Below are positions 7,847 through 16,672 of a stretch of 29,962 nt of DNA, piece after piece. Each line of letters opens with the position of its first letter. Position 1 is the first letter of the stretch. Source of the DNA: SXRF01 sp039808985 (lineage in GTDB: Bacteria; Pseudomonadota; Alphaproteobacteria; Rickettsiales; SXRF01); contig JBDHUC010000027.1 of assembly GCA_039808985.1 (NCBI GenBank), positions 1 through 29,962 of the forward strand, written 5' to 3'. The notes below the pieces were generated by a model. That model saw only the letters and a program-made list of their open reading frames with translations, did not search any database and was not told the origin of the DNA. Position numbers and translations under genes: made by a program.

Positions 7847-10800
7847 ATGAATATCTCCCGTTTCTTTATCGATCGCCCGATTTTTGCCGCTGTACTTTCC
7901 CTGCTTATTTTCCTTGCCGGGGCTATATCGCTTTGGAGTATGCCGATCTCGGAATACCCGGAGGTGGTTCCGCCTTCGGTTGTGGTCCATGCTATGTATC
8001 CGGGCGCTAACCCAAAAGTTATAGCTGATACGGTTGCTGCGCCGCTGGAAGAGCAGATAAACGGCGTAGAGAATATGCTCTATATGTTTTCTCAGGGAAC
8101 ATCCGATGGGCAGATGAACCTGACTATAACTTTTAAAATCGGCACAGACCCGGACAAGGCGCAGCAGCTTGTGCAAAATAGGGTGAACCAGGCATTGCCG
8201 CGCCTTCCTGACATCGTGCGCCAGTTCGGGGTTACTACTATAAAAAGCTCATCAGATCTTACAATGGTGGTGCATATACTTTCGCCCAAAAAAAGCTACG
8301 ATGTTCTTTATTTAAGCAACTATACCACCCTCAATATTAAAGACCGTATCCAGCGTATTTCCGGAATCGGGCAAGCACAGATTTTTGGCGGCAGTGATTA
8401 TGCCATGCGCCTGTGGCTTGATCCGGATAAAATTGCTGCCCGTGGCCTTAGTGCCCAGGATGTTGTTGCTTCAATACGCGAGCAGAATCTGCAGGTTGCA
8501 GCGGGTGTAATTGGCGCATCACCATCAGGAAAAGATGTTGACCTGCAGCTAAACGTCAACACACAGGGAAGATTGCAGACCGAACAGGAATTCGGCGATA
8601 TAATAATTAAAGCAGATGCTACAGGAGCAGTAACCCGCCTGCGCGATGTAGCTCGTATAGAGCTTGGTGGCGCGCAATATGCCATGCGCTCCCTGCTTGA
8701 TAATAAACCGGCTGTTGCTATAGGTGTTTTTCAGGCCCCGGGTTCAAATGCTTTGGAAGTGTCTGACAAAGTCCGCGAAACTATGGAGGAGCTTAAAAAG
8801 GATTTTCCTGAGGATGTTGATTATACCATTGTTTATGATCCAACTTCTTTCGTTCGTGATTCCATCAAGGCCGTAATCCACACGCTTCTTGAAGCTATTG
8901 CCCTCGTTGTTTTAGTAGTGGTTTTATTCTTACAGACATGGAGGGCTTCAATAATTCCCCTGCTTGCGGTTCCGGTTTCAATTGTCGGTACTTTTGCTTT
9001 CCTGCTTGTAATGGGCTTTTCCATAAATGCCCTTACATTATTCGGATTAGTATTAGCCATAGGTATTGTGGTTGATGATGCTATCGTCGTTGTCGAAAAT
9101 GTAGAACGCAACATTGAATCCGGCCTCTCCCCGAAAGATGCTACTTACCAGGCGATGCGCGAGGTAAGCGGGCCGATTATCGCTATCGCCCTTACGCTCA
9201 TTGCCGTATTCGTGCCCATAGCGTTTATCAGTGGCTTGACCGGGGAGTTTTACCGTCAGTTCGCGCTGACTATAGCCATATCAACAGTCATCTCTGCATT
9301 TAACTCTCTCACCCTTTCCCCGGCCATGGCCGCCATCCTGCTGCGCAGCCATGATGAACCGTCTGACCGTTTAACACGTTTCATGGAGGATAAATTCGGC
9401 TGGTTCTTTGCAGGGTTTAACCGTGCGTTTAAAACCAGTTCAGAAAATTATTCTAATAAAGTGGTAAAAGTTCTGGGGCGCAAAAAACTTGCCCTGGGCA
9501 TATATCTTGTCCTTATAGCATTTACCGCTTATGGATTTTACCATGTTCCAACCGGCTATATCCCCTCGCAGGATAAACAATATCTGATAGGTTTTGCCCA
9601 GCTTCCTGATGGCTCTTCCCTTGACCGTACGGAAGATGTTATCCGCCGCATGTCGGATATTGCGCTGAAAAACCCGGGGGTTGCCAATGCTGTTGCCTTT
9701 CCTGGCCTTTCAATCAACGGTTTTACTAACAGCTCCAATGCCGGGATTGTATTCCTGCCCCTTAAATCATTCGAGGAACGTAGCTCGCCAGAGTTGTCTG
9801 CTAATGGGATTGCCCAGTCTGTAAATGCCCAGTTTGGGGCAATTCAGGATGCTTTTGTGCTGGTTCTTCCCCCGCCTCCGGTAATGGGGCTGGGAACGTC
9901 AGGAGGCTTCAAGCTCCAGTTGGAAGACCGTGGCGATATGGGCGATGAGGCGCTCGCTGCAGTGAAAGATGCAATTTTAGGCCGTGCCTACCAGACCCCG
10001 CAGCTTGATCCACACCAGACCTATAGCGGTTTCCAGATAAATGTCCCGCAGCTTTACGTTGATCTAAACCGCACTCGCGCCAAGCAGCTTGGCCTGCCTA
10101 TCGCTGATATATTCAATACCATGCAGATTTATTTGGGCTCTCTGTATATCAACGACTTTAATAAATTTGGCCGCACCTATCAGGTTATTGCGCAGGCGGA
10201 CGCGCCTTTCCGTGCCCATGCTGAAGATATAACAAAATTGAAAGTGCGTAATTTGTCCGGTGAGATGGTGCCGCTTGGCAGCGTTCTTACCGTTTCGCAA
10301 AGTTATGGCCCGGACCGCGCCATGCGCTATAATGCCTACCGTACCGCCGATATAAATAGTGGCCCTGCGCCCGGGGTTTCCAACGGGCAGGCGCAGGAAG
10401 CCATGGAAAAAATTATCCGTGAAACCATCCCCAAGGGAATGAGTTATGAATGGACTGATTTAAGTTACCAGCAGATACTTGCTGGTAATACTGCTGTCCT
10501 GGTGTTTCCTTTATGCGTATTGCTGGTGTTTCTTGTGCTGGCCGCGCAATATGAAAGCCTTGTTTTGCCGATGGCTGTGATCCTTATCGTCCCTATGTGC
10601 CTGCTGTGCGCTATTACAGGTGTGTGGCTCTCAGGCGGTGATAATAACATATTTACCCAGATAGGGCTTATGGTATTGGTGGGGCTGGCCTGCAAAAACG
10701 CGATTCTGATAGTGGAATTCGCCCGTGAGCTTGAAATAGGCGGTAGCACGCCTTTTGATGCTGCCGTGGAAGCTACGCGGATGCGGCTCCGCCCAATCCT

Positions 10801-11035
10801 CATGACATCTTTTGCTTTCATCATGGGGGTTATACCATTGCTTACTTCAATAGGAGCTGGTTCGGAAATGCGCCATGCCATGGGGGTCGCTGTATTCTCA
10901 GGGATGCTCGGCGTTACATTCTTCGGACTGTTTTTAACCCCGGTATTCTATGTGGGATTGCGCAACCTTGCTGGAAAAAAACTTAAATCGTCACACGAGT
11001 TGGCTATTCACTCGCATGACCATCCTCGCCATTAA
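7847..11035 (+). CDS. RND multidrug efflux transporter, HAE1 family (AcrB/MexF-like)
   Basis: This 1062-aa inner-membrane protein is a full-length HAE1 RND transporter (PF00873), a proton-driven exporter working as a trimer. It starts MNISRFFIDRPIFAAVLSLL, the standard first helix. The proton-relay residues are present: Asp410 and Asp411 in GIVVDDAIVVVENVER (TM4) and Lys950 in GLACKNAILIVEFARE (TM10). The second membrane bundle and the repeat periplasmic domains are complete, so it should be functional. It is tightly coupled to the adaptor gene. No TolC/OprM-type channel or TetR/LysR regulator is in the window, so it probably borrows a channel encoded elsewhere. The gene ends 11 bases before the convergent lytic-transglycosylase-like gene, with no clear terminator between them. 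Confidence 0.95.
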   Translation: MNISRFFIDRPIFAAVLSLLIFLAGAISLWSMPISEYPEVVPPSVVVHAMYPGANPKVIADTVAAPLEEQINGVENMLYMFSQGTSDGQMNLTITFKIGTDPDKAQQLVQNRVNQALPRLPDIVRQFGVTTIKSSSDLTMVVHILSPKKSYDVLYLSNYTTLNIKDRIQRISGIGQAQIFGGSDYAMRLWLDPDKIAARGLSAQDVVASIREQNLQVAAGVIGASPSGKDVDLQLNVNTQGRLQTEQEFGDIIIKADATGAVTRLRDVARIELGGAQYAMRSLLDNKPAVAIGVFQAPGSNALEVSDKVRETMEELKKDFPEDVDYTIVYDPTSFVRDSIKAVIHTLLEAIALVVLVVVLFLQTWRASIIPLLAVPVSIVGTFAFLLVMGFSINALTLFGLVLAIGIVVDDAIVVVENVERNIESGLSPKDATYQAMREVSGPIIAIALTLIAVFVPIAFISGLTGEFYRQFALTIAISTVISAFNSLTLSPAMAAILLRSHDEPSDRLTRFMEDKFGWFFAGFNRAFKTSSENYSNKVVKVLGRKKLALGIYLVLIAFTAYGFYHVPTGYIPSQDKQYLIGFAQLPDGSSLDRTEDVIRRMSDIALKNPGVANAVAFPGLSINGFTNSSNAGIVFLPLKSFEERSSPELSANGIAQSVNAQFGAIQDAFVLVLPPPPVMGLGTSGGFKLQLEDRGDMGDEALAAVKDAILGRAYQTPQLDPHQTYSGFQINVPQLYVDLNRTRAKQLGLPIADIFNTMQIYLGSLYINDFNKFGRTYQVIAQADAPFRAHAEDITKLKVRNLSGEMVPLGSVLTVSQSYGPDRAMRYNAYRTADINSGPAPGVSNGQAQEAMEKIIRETIPKGMSYEWTDLSYQQILAGNTAVLVFPLCVLLVFLVLAAQYESLVLPMAVILIVPMCLLCAITGVWLSGGDNNIFTQIGLMVLVGLACKNAILIVEFARELEIGGSTPFDAAVEATRMRLRPILMTSFAFIMGVIPLLTSIGAGSEMRHAMGVAVFSGMLGVTFFGLFLTPVFYVGLRNLAGKKLKSSHELAIHSHDHPRH

Positions 11036-11046
11036 TTATGTCAGTT

Positions 11047-11841
11047 TTAAGCACGCGAACGCGCACGTGGCCTTGAAGGAGTAGGAGGAGGGCTTTTGTC
11101 GTCACCCGAAAAAATGTCACTTATCTCACTTGCTACAAAAGCTACAACAGCTACTGCCATAGCGATAGCCACCATCACTAAGCTGCCCTGTGAATCCAGT
11201 ATTCCTTTTCTTTTTTCACGGAAATCTATTTCAGTGTCATATTTTTTTTGAACACCCATTTTCCCATTCGCCCAGTTTATCATATCCCCGGCGTAAAAAT
11301 CCTTGATATAAACCTTATCACCGTTCTTAAGCGGCAAATATACTCCCTTATTTGAACTAAGCACCTTTTCGCTTAGAATTTTTGTAATAGGTTTTTTATG
11401 GTTTTCTTCTGCTGATTTTATAACTTCTATTGCCCCATACCCATCGCCATTGCCGCCTGCTCCAAGAAAATGCGCAAGGTAAATTTCTCCAGCATCAGGT
11501 TTTCGCCCCAATGATTGAGTAAGTTTTTTTTCATTATCTCTTGTGAAATAAATCGCGCCGATTATATGTTTATCAACATCCAGCCTGCCATCATCACCGG
11601 GCTTTGATTCTAATTCCGGATATTTGCTTACCAAAGCATCCCATGTGCCTTTTGTAAACTGGAAAAGGCCAAGCGCGCTGCTTTTAGGATTTGGCTTAGC
11701 AGGATCTGCCGCGCTTTCATTAAGCATTATGTTTTTAAGTACATCAATACCTTCAGGGCTAACATTTTTTTGCTTCCCTATATCAATAAGCATTTGTGAA
11801 TGCTTATTTATGTTTGCGACTTGCCTTGCTGATTGTTTCAT
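11047..11841 (-). CDS. Lytic-transglycosylase-like protein with C-terminal membrane anchor
   Basis: This protein has an SLT/lysozyme-like fold signature. A Glu in MLNESAADP (residue 42 from the chosen start) is the likely catalytic acid; ALGLFQFTKGTW follows, matching the G-L-(M/F)-Q core of SLT domains, and later IYLAHFLGAGG, a motif of phage-type transglycosylases. It would cleave the glycan strand of peptidoglycan. There is no N-terminal signal peptide. Instead one hydrophobic span lies near the C-terminus (about residues 220-238), followed by a Pro/Arg-rich basic tail (RPRARSRA). That layout suggests a tail-anchored protein, or export by an unusual route. I chose ATG at 11841 (264 aa); a TTG two codons earlier is also open, and neither has a strong ribosome binding site. 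It lies downstream of the prepilin-like gene on the same strand and may share its transcript. Confidence 0.7.
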   Translation of the reverse strand: MKQSARQVANINKHSQMLIDIGKQKNVSPEGIDVLKNIMLNESAADPAKPNPKSSALGLFQFTKGTWDALVSKYPELESKPGDDGRLDVDKHIIGAIYFTRDNEKKLTQSLGRKPDAGEIYLAHFLGAGGNGDGYGAIEVIKSAEENHKKPITKILSEKVLSSNKGVYLPLKNGDKVYIKDFYAGDMINWANGKMGVQKKYDTEIDFREKRKGILDSQGSLVMVAIAMAVAVVAFVASEISDIFSGDDKSPPPTPSRPRARSRA

Positions 11842-11951
11842 ACTCAAAGATTATCACAACGAACCCATTGAGAATATGATAATTCTGTTACATTTATGTG
11901 AAAACAATTGGCGGTTCCCGAATATGGCCAGAAAGCGAATAAGTTATTGAT

Positions 11952-12797
11952 TTATTTGGATTCTGTTGCGGTGTCGTTATTTGTCAGGAAGTTGGCGCGG
12001 GTATAATAACGCAGCGTATCATCAAAAACCGTGCGTAAATCGCTGCTGCTGGTAGCTGTTGTAAGGCTGGTAAAGAAACTTCCGCTATAGATGCCAGCCA
12101 CTGCTGCATTGGTGCAATGGCAGTTTACAAGCTCATGAGCATTGGTTGAGCCAGCGTTTTTGATAGTTCCGGAAAGCTGGAAAGAGCCGTGGCCATTCTG
12201 GCCATGGCTGAAAACCACAGCTATTCCATTGCTTATTATTGCATTGCCACCATCATCGGAAACTGTAATTCCACCTGTGGTGCTTACTAGCGGGTAAGTA
12301 GTAAATGCATTTGCTGCAGTAAATCTTTTGTCTACAGCATAGCTGAATTTCCCGCCCCATGGGTCTATACCATATTCATCAGGCAGGCCAAGGGCCCGGA
12401 CAGGAACAACACCTCCTGCAATATTACCGAGATAAAAATTCACTGTAGGCGGTGTTGTATTTGCTGTTCTGTTTCCGTTGCCATCATAAGTTGCGCCATT
12501 GCTGCAGGTTCCGCCGCCGGCAGTGCCGCCTGGTAAACCGAAATTTGCAACTGATAAAGCATATGTCCCATCCGCAGGGCAGGGAAGATAATTATTTTTT
12601 TTAACGTAAGCGCCTATTGCTTTCTCGATAGCATCCATTTTTATTTTTAATTCTGTTTGCTTGGCAAGGCGTGTTTCCTGGGTAATGGCTGACATTATGC
12701 CCCCAATCATCAAACCAAAAATAAGTAAAACAACGGAAATCTCGATAAGCGAAAATCCGTGATTTTTATTCGGCTGTCTTTTGCTTTTTATTGCCAT
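11952..12797 (-). CDS. Prepilin-like protein with type IV N-terminal methylation motif
   Basis: This 281-aa protein begins with a short basic leader (about 14 residues) followed by the prepilin peptidase site G-FSLIE and a hydrophobic helix (EISVVLLIFGLMIGG). The Glu at mature position 5 is present. This is the class of type IV pilins and type II secretion pseudopilins. The C-terminal globular part has pairs of Cys (YLPCPADG and GGGTCSNG; NCHCTN) and Gly/Thr-rich loops; the YLPCPAD motif recurs in a poorly characterised group of long pseudopilin-like proteins. No prepilin peptidase, ATPase, platform protein or secretin gene is nearby, so the machinery must be elsewhere or absent. Upstream is a palindromic element at 12883-13028; downstream on the same strand is the transglycosylase-like gene. 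Confidence 0.8.
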   Translation of the reverse strand: MAIKSKRQPNKNHGFSLIEISVVLLIFGLMIGGIMSAITQETRLAKQTELKIKMDAIEKAIGAYVKKNNYLPCPADGTYALSVANFGLPGGTAGGGTCSNGATYDGNGNRTANTTPPTVNFYLGNIAGGVVPVRALGLPDEYGIDPWGGKFSYAVDKRFTAANAFTTYPLVSTTGGITVSDDGGNAIISNGIAVVFSHGQNGHGSFQLSGTIKNAGSTNAHELVNCHCTNAAVAGIYSGSFFTSLTTATSSSDLRTVFDDTLRYYTRANFLTNNDTATESK

Positions 12798-12882
12798 AAT
12801 ATCAATTATAACTGCTCGTTATTAATAAGTTATTAATTGTATTATTATCGGCTTATCCCTTGCCCTTTAACGGCAAATATAT

Positions 12883-13028
12883 TAGGTTCTGTGACATTCA
12901 AACCCTAACTTGCTGCAAATGCCAGTTTTCTGCGCTTCCGTTGCTCACGTACTCTAACGTACGCTCCGCTACGGTTCTCGTAAACCGGCATTTTCGCTAA
13001 GTTATCTTTTTGAATGTCACAGAACCTA
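12883..13028. repeat. MITE-like palindromic element with 20-bp perfect terminal inverted repeats
   Basis: Bases 12883-12902 (TAGGTTCTGTGACATTCAAA) are the exact reverse complement of 13009-13028. Inner arms continue as an imperfect inverted repeat (around TAACTT and AAATGCC on the left; GGCATTT and AAGTTA on the right). The centre holds a second small palindrome, CGTAC-TCTAAC-GTACG. If the outermost TA is a target duplication, the element is 12885-13026 (142 bp) inserted at TA. It encodes no protein. It lies in the divergent gap between the prepilin-like gene and the MscS gene. As RNA it would fold into one long hairpin. Family membership is unknown to me. Confidence 0.8.
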
Positions 13029-13064
13029 GGTATGAATGAAAGTATTTAACATAAATAATTCATT

Positions 13065-14321
13065 ATGGCCACAAGCACTGCAACCCCAATAGTAAATAAG
13101 CTTTTCGCTACTCGCGAGGAGTTTCAGGCGGCATTGCAGAATAATTATTTTTACCTCGAACTGATGCTGGTGATTATTGCAGTCATGCTTGCGCATCTTC
13201 TTGCGTATGCTGTGCGCTACCGTACTAAAATATATTTACAGTCCAATCCCCTCCAGAAGATTGATAAGGAGTTTGTTACCAAGCCCCTGAAGCTGCTTAG
13301 CCCGTTCTTGTCAATTGTGTTTCTGAACCTGGCTAAGCCGATGGCGATAGAGTATAGCAAAAATAGCGAGCTTACTGATGCCGCGCTTGAGATGTTTAGT
13401 TTTTATATTGTGGCTAAAATGGTTATGCTTATTGTGCGCTCCCGTTTTATAGCCTGGTTTATCGCGTTGGTTATAATGATTATCGCCGTATTAAATGTCA
13501 GCGGTTTCATGAATATAACCACTGCTTACCTGAAATCCGTATCTTTTGAGCTTGGCAACTTTAAGGTAAGCATGCTCAACCTCATAAACGGCATAATAAT
13601 CCTTGTTGTTGTTCTGTGGATAGCTGGTCTGCTTTCCCGCACCCTTGAGAGCTACCTGCGCCGCAGCTCTGCGCTTAGCTATAACGCCCGCGAACTGACT
13701 GTAAAATTCTTCAAGATATTTATTTATTTTATGGCCCTGTTAATCGGGCTTTCTGTAATGGGAGTTGATCTTACGGCCTTTGCAGTATTTGGTGGTGCAC
13801 TTGGTGTTGGTATCGGTCTTGGCTTGCAGAAAGTAACCGCGAATTTCGTAAGCGGTATCACCTTGCTTCTGGAAAAATCCATACGCATTGGCGACCTTAT
13901 AGAAATTGCTGGCAGCTCAGGCCATATAAGGGAGATGAATATACGTTATGTACTGGTGGAAACATCGGATGGGCGCGAACTTCTAATACCAAATGAAGAG
14001 CTGACTTCTTCCCGTGTGACTAATTGGTCGCACAGTAATGAGCAGGCTCGCGTCGAAATAAAATTAACTTTGGAATTTGATACTGATGCAAAAGTAGCAA
14101 TTAATCATATGCTAAACGCCGCAAAGGCTCATCCGCGCTGTATAAAAAATCCGGCCCCTACCTGCTGGTTAAGAGAATTCAGCGAAATAGGCATGGTATT
14201 CATGCTGACATTCTGGATCGCAGATGTCCATGAAGGGCGTAATACTCCGCAAAGCGATGTTATGCTTACTATTTTGGATGTATTCCGCCGTGAAAATATT
14301 AAATTCGCAATTAATAAATAA
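13065..14321 (+). CDS. MscS-family mechanosensitive ion channel
   Basis: This 418-aa inner-membrane protein belongs to the small-conductance mechanosensitive channel family, which releases solutes on osmotic downshock. The N-terminal half has several membrane helices (about 31-50, 80-100, 117-150, 170-188, 216-234). The pore helix and gate follow: GVDLTAFAVFGGALGVGIGL, then GLQKVTANFVSGITLLLEKS and IRIGDLIEI. These Gly/Ala-packed features are the MscS signature. The cytoplasmic beta domain has GHIREMNIRYVLVETSDGRE and the LIPNEELTSSRVTNWS motif; a mixed C-terminal domain completes it. Length is above the 286 residues of E. coli MscS because of extra N-terminal helices. The palindromic element lies 36 bases upstream, and no strong ribosome binding site is seen before ATG 13065. 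Confidence 0.9.
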   Translation: MATSTATPIVNKLFATREEFQAALQNNYFYLELMLVIIAVMLAHLLAYAVRYRTKIYLQSNPLQKIDKEFVTKPLKLLSPFLSIVFLNLAKPMAIEYSKNSELTDAALEMFSFYIVAKMVMLIVRSRFIAWFIALVIMIIAVLNVSGFMNITTAYLKSVSFELGNFKVSMLNLINGIIILVVVLWIAGLLSRTLESYLRRSSALSYNARELTVKFFKIFIYFMALLIGLSVMGVDLTAFAVFGGALGVGIGLGLQKVTANFVSGITLLLEKSIRIGDLIEIAGSSGHIREMNIRYVLVETSDGRELLIPNEELTSSRVTNWSHSNEQARVEIKLTLEFDTDAKVAINHMLNAAKAHPRCIKNPAPTCWLREFSEIGMVFMLTFWIADVHEGRNTPQSDVMLTILDVFRRENIKFAINK

Positions 14322-14344
14322 ATTAACAAACAAAAGGCCAGCTT

Positions 14345-16504
14345 ATGACTCAATTCCCTAAAAAAACAATTTCAGATTGGCAGAAGCTGGCGCAAAAGGA
14401 TTTAGGAATTGATAAATCGGGAAATGCCGTCCCGCTGGATAACCTTACCTGGGATTCTCCGGAAGGAATCAGCATAAAACCTCTATACACAGAGGCTGAT
14501 CTTGAAGGACTGGAATATGTAGATACTCTGCCTGGGGTTGTGCCATACGTGCGTGGCCCACGCGCAACCATGTATAGCGTTCGCCCATGGACAGTGCGGC
14601 AATATGCCGGATTTTCCACTGCCGAGGAATCGAATGCATTTTACCGCCGCAACCTTGCAGGTGGGCAGAAAGGCTTGTCTGTAGCCTTCGATCTGGCAAC
14701 GCACAGGGGATATGATTCTGACCATCCGCGTGTGGTTGGTGATGTAGGTAAAGCCGGTGTTGCCATTGATTCGGTGGAGGATATGAAGATCCTGTTCGAT
14801 TCAATCCCGCTTGGCGAAATGAGCGTGTCTATGACCATGAACGGCGCAGTGCTGCCGATTCTGGCCAGCTATATCGTAGCCGGGCTGGAGCAGGGGGTTA
14901 AGCTGTCCGATCTGCAAGGTACAATCCAAAATGATATTCTTAAAGAATTCATGGTGCGCAACACTTATATTTATCCGCCGGAACCATCCATGCGGATTGT
15001 AGCTGACATTATAGAATATACCGCCAGAAATATGCCGAAATTCAACTCCATTTCCATATCCGGTTATCACATGCATGAAGCAGGGGCAACGGCGGTTCAG
15101 GAGCTGGCTTATACCATTGCAGATGGCGAGGAATATGTAAAAGCCGCGCTTGGGAAGGGCCTGAATGTTGATGATTTTGCCCCGCGCCTTTCCTTCTTTT
15201 TTGCAATAGGCATGAATTTCTTTATGGAGATTGCAAAGCTTAGGGCGGCGCGGTTGCTCTGGGCAAAAACCATGGCCAAATACAGTCCTAAAAATCCTGT
15301 ATCATCGGCATTGCGCACCCATTGCCAGACCTCCGGCGTATCCCTTACCGAAAAAGACCCTTATAACAATGTTATACGTACAACTATAGAGGCCATGGCT
15401 TCGGTTCTGGGTGGCACACAATCTTTGCATACCAATGCGCTTGATGAAGCTATCGCGCTGCCAACTGATTTTTCGGCGCGTATCGCCCGCAACACCCAGC
15501 TAATCATCCAGCATGAAACCGCAATAACTAAAGTGGTGGACCCGCTGGGCGGCAGTTATTATATAGAATCGCTGACCGCAAGCCTGGTTAAGCATGCCGA
15601 GGAATTAATCGCTGAAGCTAATGCTGCCGGAGGTATGACGAAGGCAATAGAAGCAGGAATACCAAAACAGAAAATCGAGGAATCGGCGGCACGTAAACAG
15701 GCGCGTATTGACAGGGTGGAGGAAGTGATAGTTGGCGTTAATAAATACCAGCTAAAAAAAGAAGACCCGATTGATATTTTGGATGTTGATAATGCCAAAG
15801 TCCGTGATTCGCAGATAGAACGGCTTAAGAAAATCCGTGCCAGCCGCGATAACGCGCTGTGCGAAAAAACATTGGCAGAGCTCACAAAGGCAGCAGAAAC
15901 AAAAAGCGGAAACCTGCTGGAGCTGGCAGTGGAAGCGGCTAAGGCAAGGGCAACGGTTGGCGAGATTTCCTCTGCGCTGGAAAAGGTTTATGGCCGGTAT
16001 AACGCGAGTATTCGCACAATTTCAGGAGTATATGGCGCCGTGTATGATGCAGATGACAGCTTAAAACCAATCCGTGATAAAGTAACTGAGTTTGCCAAAG
16101 GCGAGGGGCGCAGGCCGCGTATTCTGGTTGCTAAAATGGGGCAGGACGGGCATGACCGTGGCGCTAAAGTTATCGCAACTGCCTTTGCCGATATGGGGTT
16201 TGATGTGGATGTCGGATCGCTTTTCGCAACCCCGGAGGAAGTGGCAAGGCAGGCGGTGGAGAATGACGTTCATATAGTAGGCGTGTCCTCCCATGCTGCC
16301 GGGCATAAAACCCTGGTTCCGCAACTGATTTCTGCCCTCAAAGCAGCGGGTAGGAGCGATATAGTGGTGGTTTGCGGTGGCGTAATCCCCGCGCAGGATT
16401 ATGAAACACTGGAAAAATCAGGCGTTGCTGCCATCTTCGGCCCCGGAACCAATATCCCGCTGGCTGCTGAGAAGGTGCTGGGATTGTTGAAAAAAACGTC
16501 ATGA
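14345..16504 (+). CDS. scpA: Methylmalonyl-CoA mutase, adenosylcobalamin-dependent
   Basis: This 719-aa enzyme interconverts methylmalonyl-CoA and succinyl-CoA, feeding propionyl-CoA carbon (odd-chain lipids, some amino acids) into the TCA cycle or running in reverse. The N-terminal TIM-barrel CoA-binding domain shows RGPRATMYSVRPWTVRQYAG and AFDLATHRGYDSDHPR. The C-terminal B12-binding domain has GQDGHDRGAKVI, with His603 as the lower cobalt ligand. Length and the presence of both domains match the catalytic large subunit, as in the homodimeric E. coli Sbm/ScpA. No small-subunit gene or meaB chaperone is adjacent. It starts 23 bases after the MscS gene and may be cotranscribed with it. A good terminator at 16553-16580 closes the unit. 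It needs cobalamin made or imported elsewhere. Confidence 0.95.
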   Translation: MTQFPKKTISDWQKLAQKDLGIDKSGNAVPLDNLTWDSPEGISIKPLYTEADLEGLEYVDTLPGVVPYVRGPRATMYSVRPWTVRQYAGFSTAEESNAFYRRNLAGGQKGLSVAFDLATHRGYDSDHPRVVGDVGKAGVAIDSVEDMKILFDSIPLGEMSVSMTMNGAVLPILASYIVAGLEQGVKLSDLQGTIQNDILKEFMVRNTYIYPPEPSMRIVADIIEYTARNMPKFNSISISGYHMHEAGATAVQELAYTIADGEEYVKAALGKGLNVDDFAPRLSFFFAIGMNFFMEIAKLRAARLLWAKTMAKYSPKNPVSSALRTHCQTSGVSLTEKDPYNNVIRTTIEAMASVLGGTQSLHTNALDEAIALPTDFSARIARNTQLIIQHETAITKVVDPLGGSYYIESLTASLVKHAEELIAEANAAGGMTKAIEAGIPKQKIEESAARKQARIDRVEEVIVGVNKYQLKKEDPIDILDVDNAKVRDSQIERLKKIRASRDNALCEKTLAELTKAAETKSGNLLELAVEAAKARATVGEISSALEKVYGRYNASIRTISGVYGAVYDADDSLKPIRDKVTEFAKGEGRRPRILVAKMGQDGHDRGAKVIATAFADMGFDVDVGSLFATPEEVARQAVENDVHIVGVSSHAAGHKTLVPQLISALKAAGRSDIVVVCGGVIPAQDYETLEKSGVAAIFGPGTNIPLAAEKVLGLLKKTS

Positions 16505-16552
16505 TATTAAAACCCTTGAAATATTAATAAAAACATGTATTGTAACAAAATT

Positions 16553-16580
16553 AAAGGTGGGCCGGTTGCCCGCCTTTTTT
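16553..16580 (+). terminator. Rho-independent terminator after methylmalonyl-CoA mutase
   Basis: AGGTGGGC (16555-16562) pairs with GCCCGCCT (16568-16575), with one G-T wobble, around a 5-base loop and followed by six T (16575-16580). It separates the mutase transcript from the rimP cluster. Confidence 0.85.
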
Positions 16581-16672
16581 GTTGGGATTTTACTCGATGA
16601 TTCGATTAATAGATAAATAGATTAATATTATTAATCAATTCATCCATTTATCAATTCATCATAAAGGTTGCT

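Noticed and set aside
7655..8176. 173-aa minus-strand open frame across the adaptor-pump junction
   Set aside because: It lies antisense to two well-conserved genes and has no recognisable domain.
11848..11951. Small gene between the two minus-strand genes
   Set aside because: The only open frame there is the end of an antisense frame over the transglycosylase-like gene, with no start signal.
14335..14347. GCCAGCTTATGA shared by the starts of the mutase gene and the LapG-like gene (26928)
   Set aside because: Only two copies with no wider similarity; probably chance, though both genes lack a standard ribosome binding site.
16634..16660. ATCAATTCATC direct repeat before rimP as an operator
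   Set aside because: Very AT-rich sequence where short repeats arise easily; no promoter context to support a binding site.
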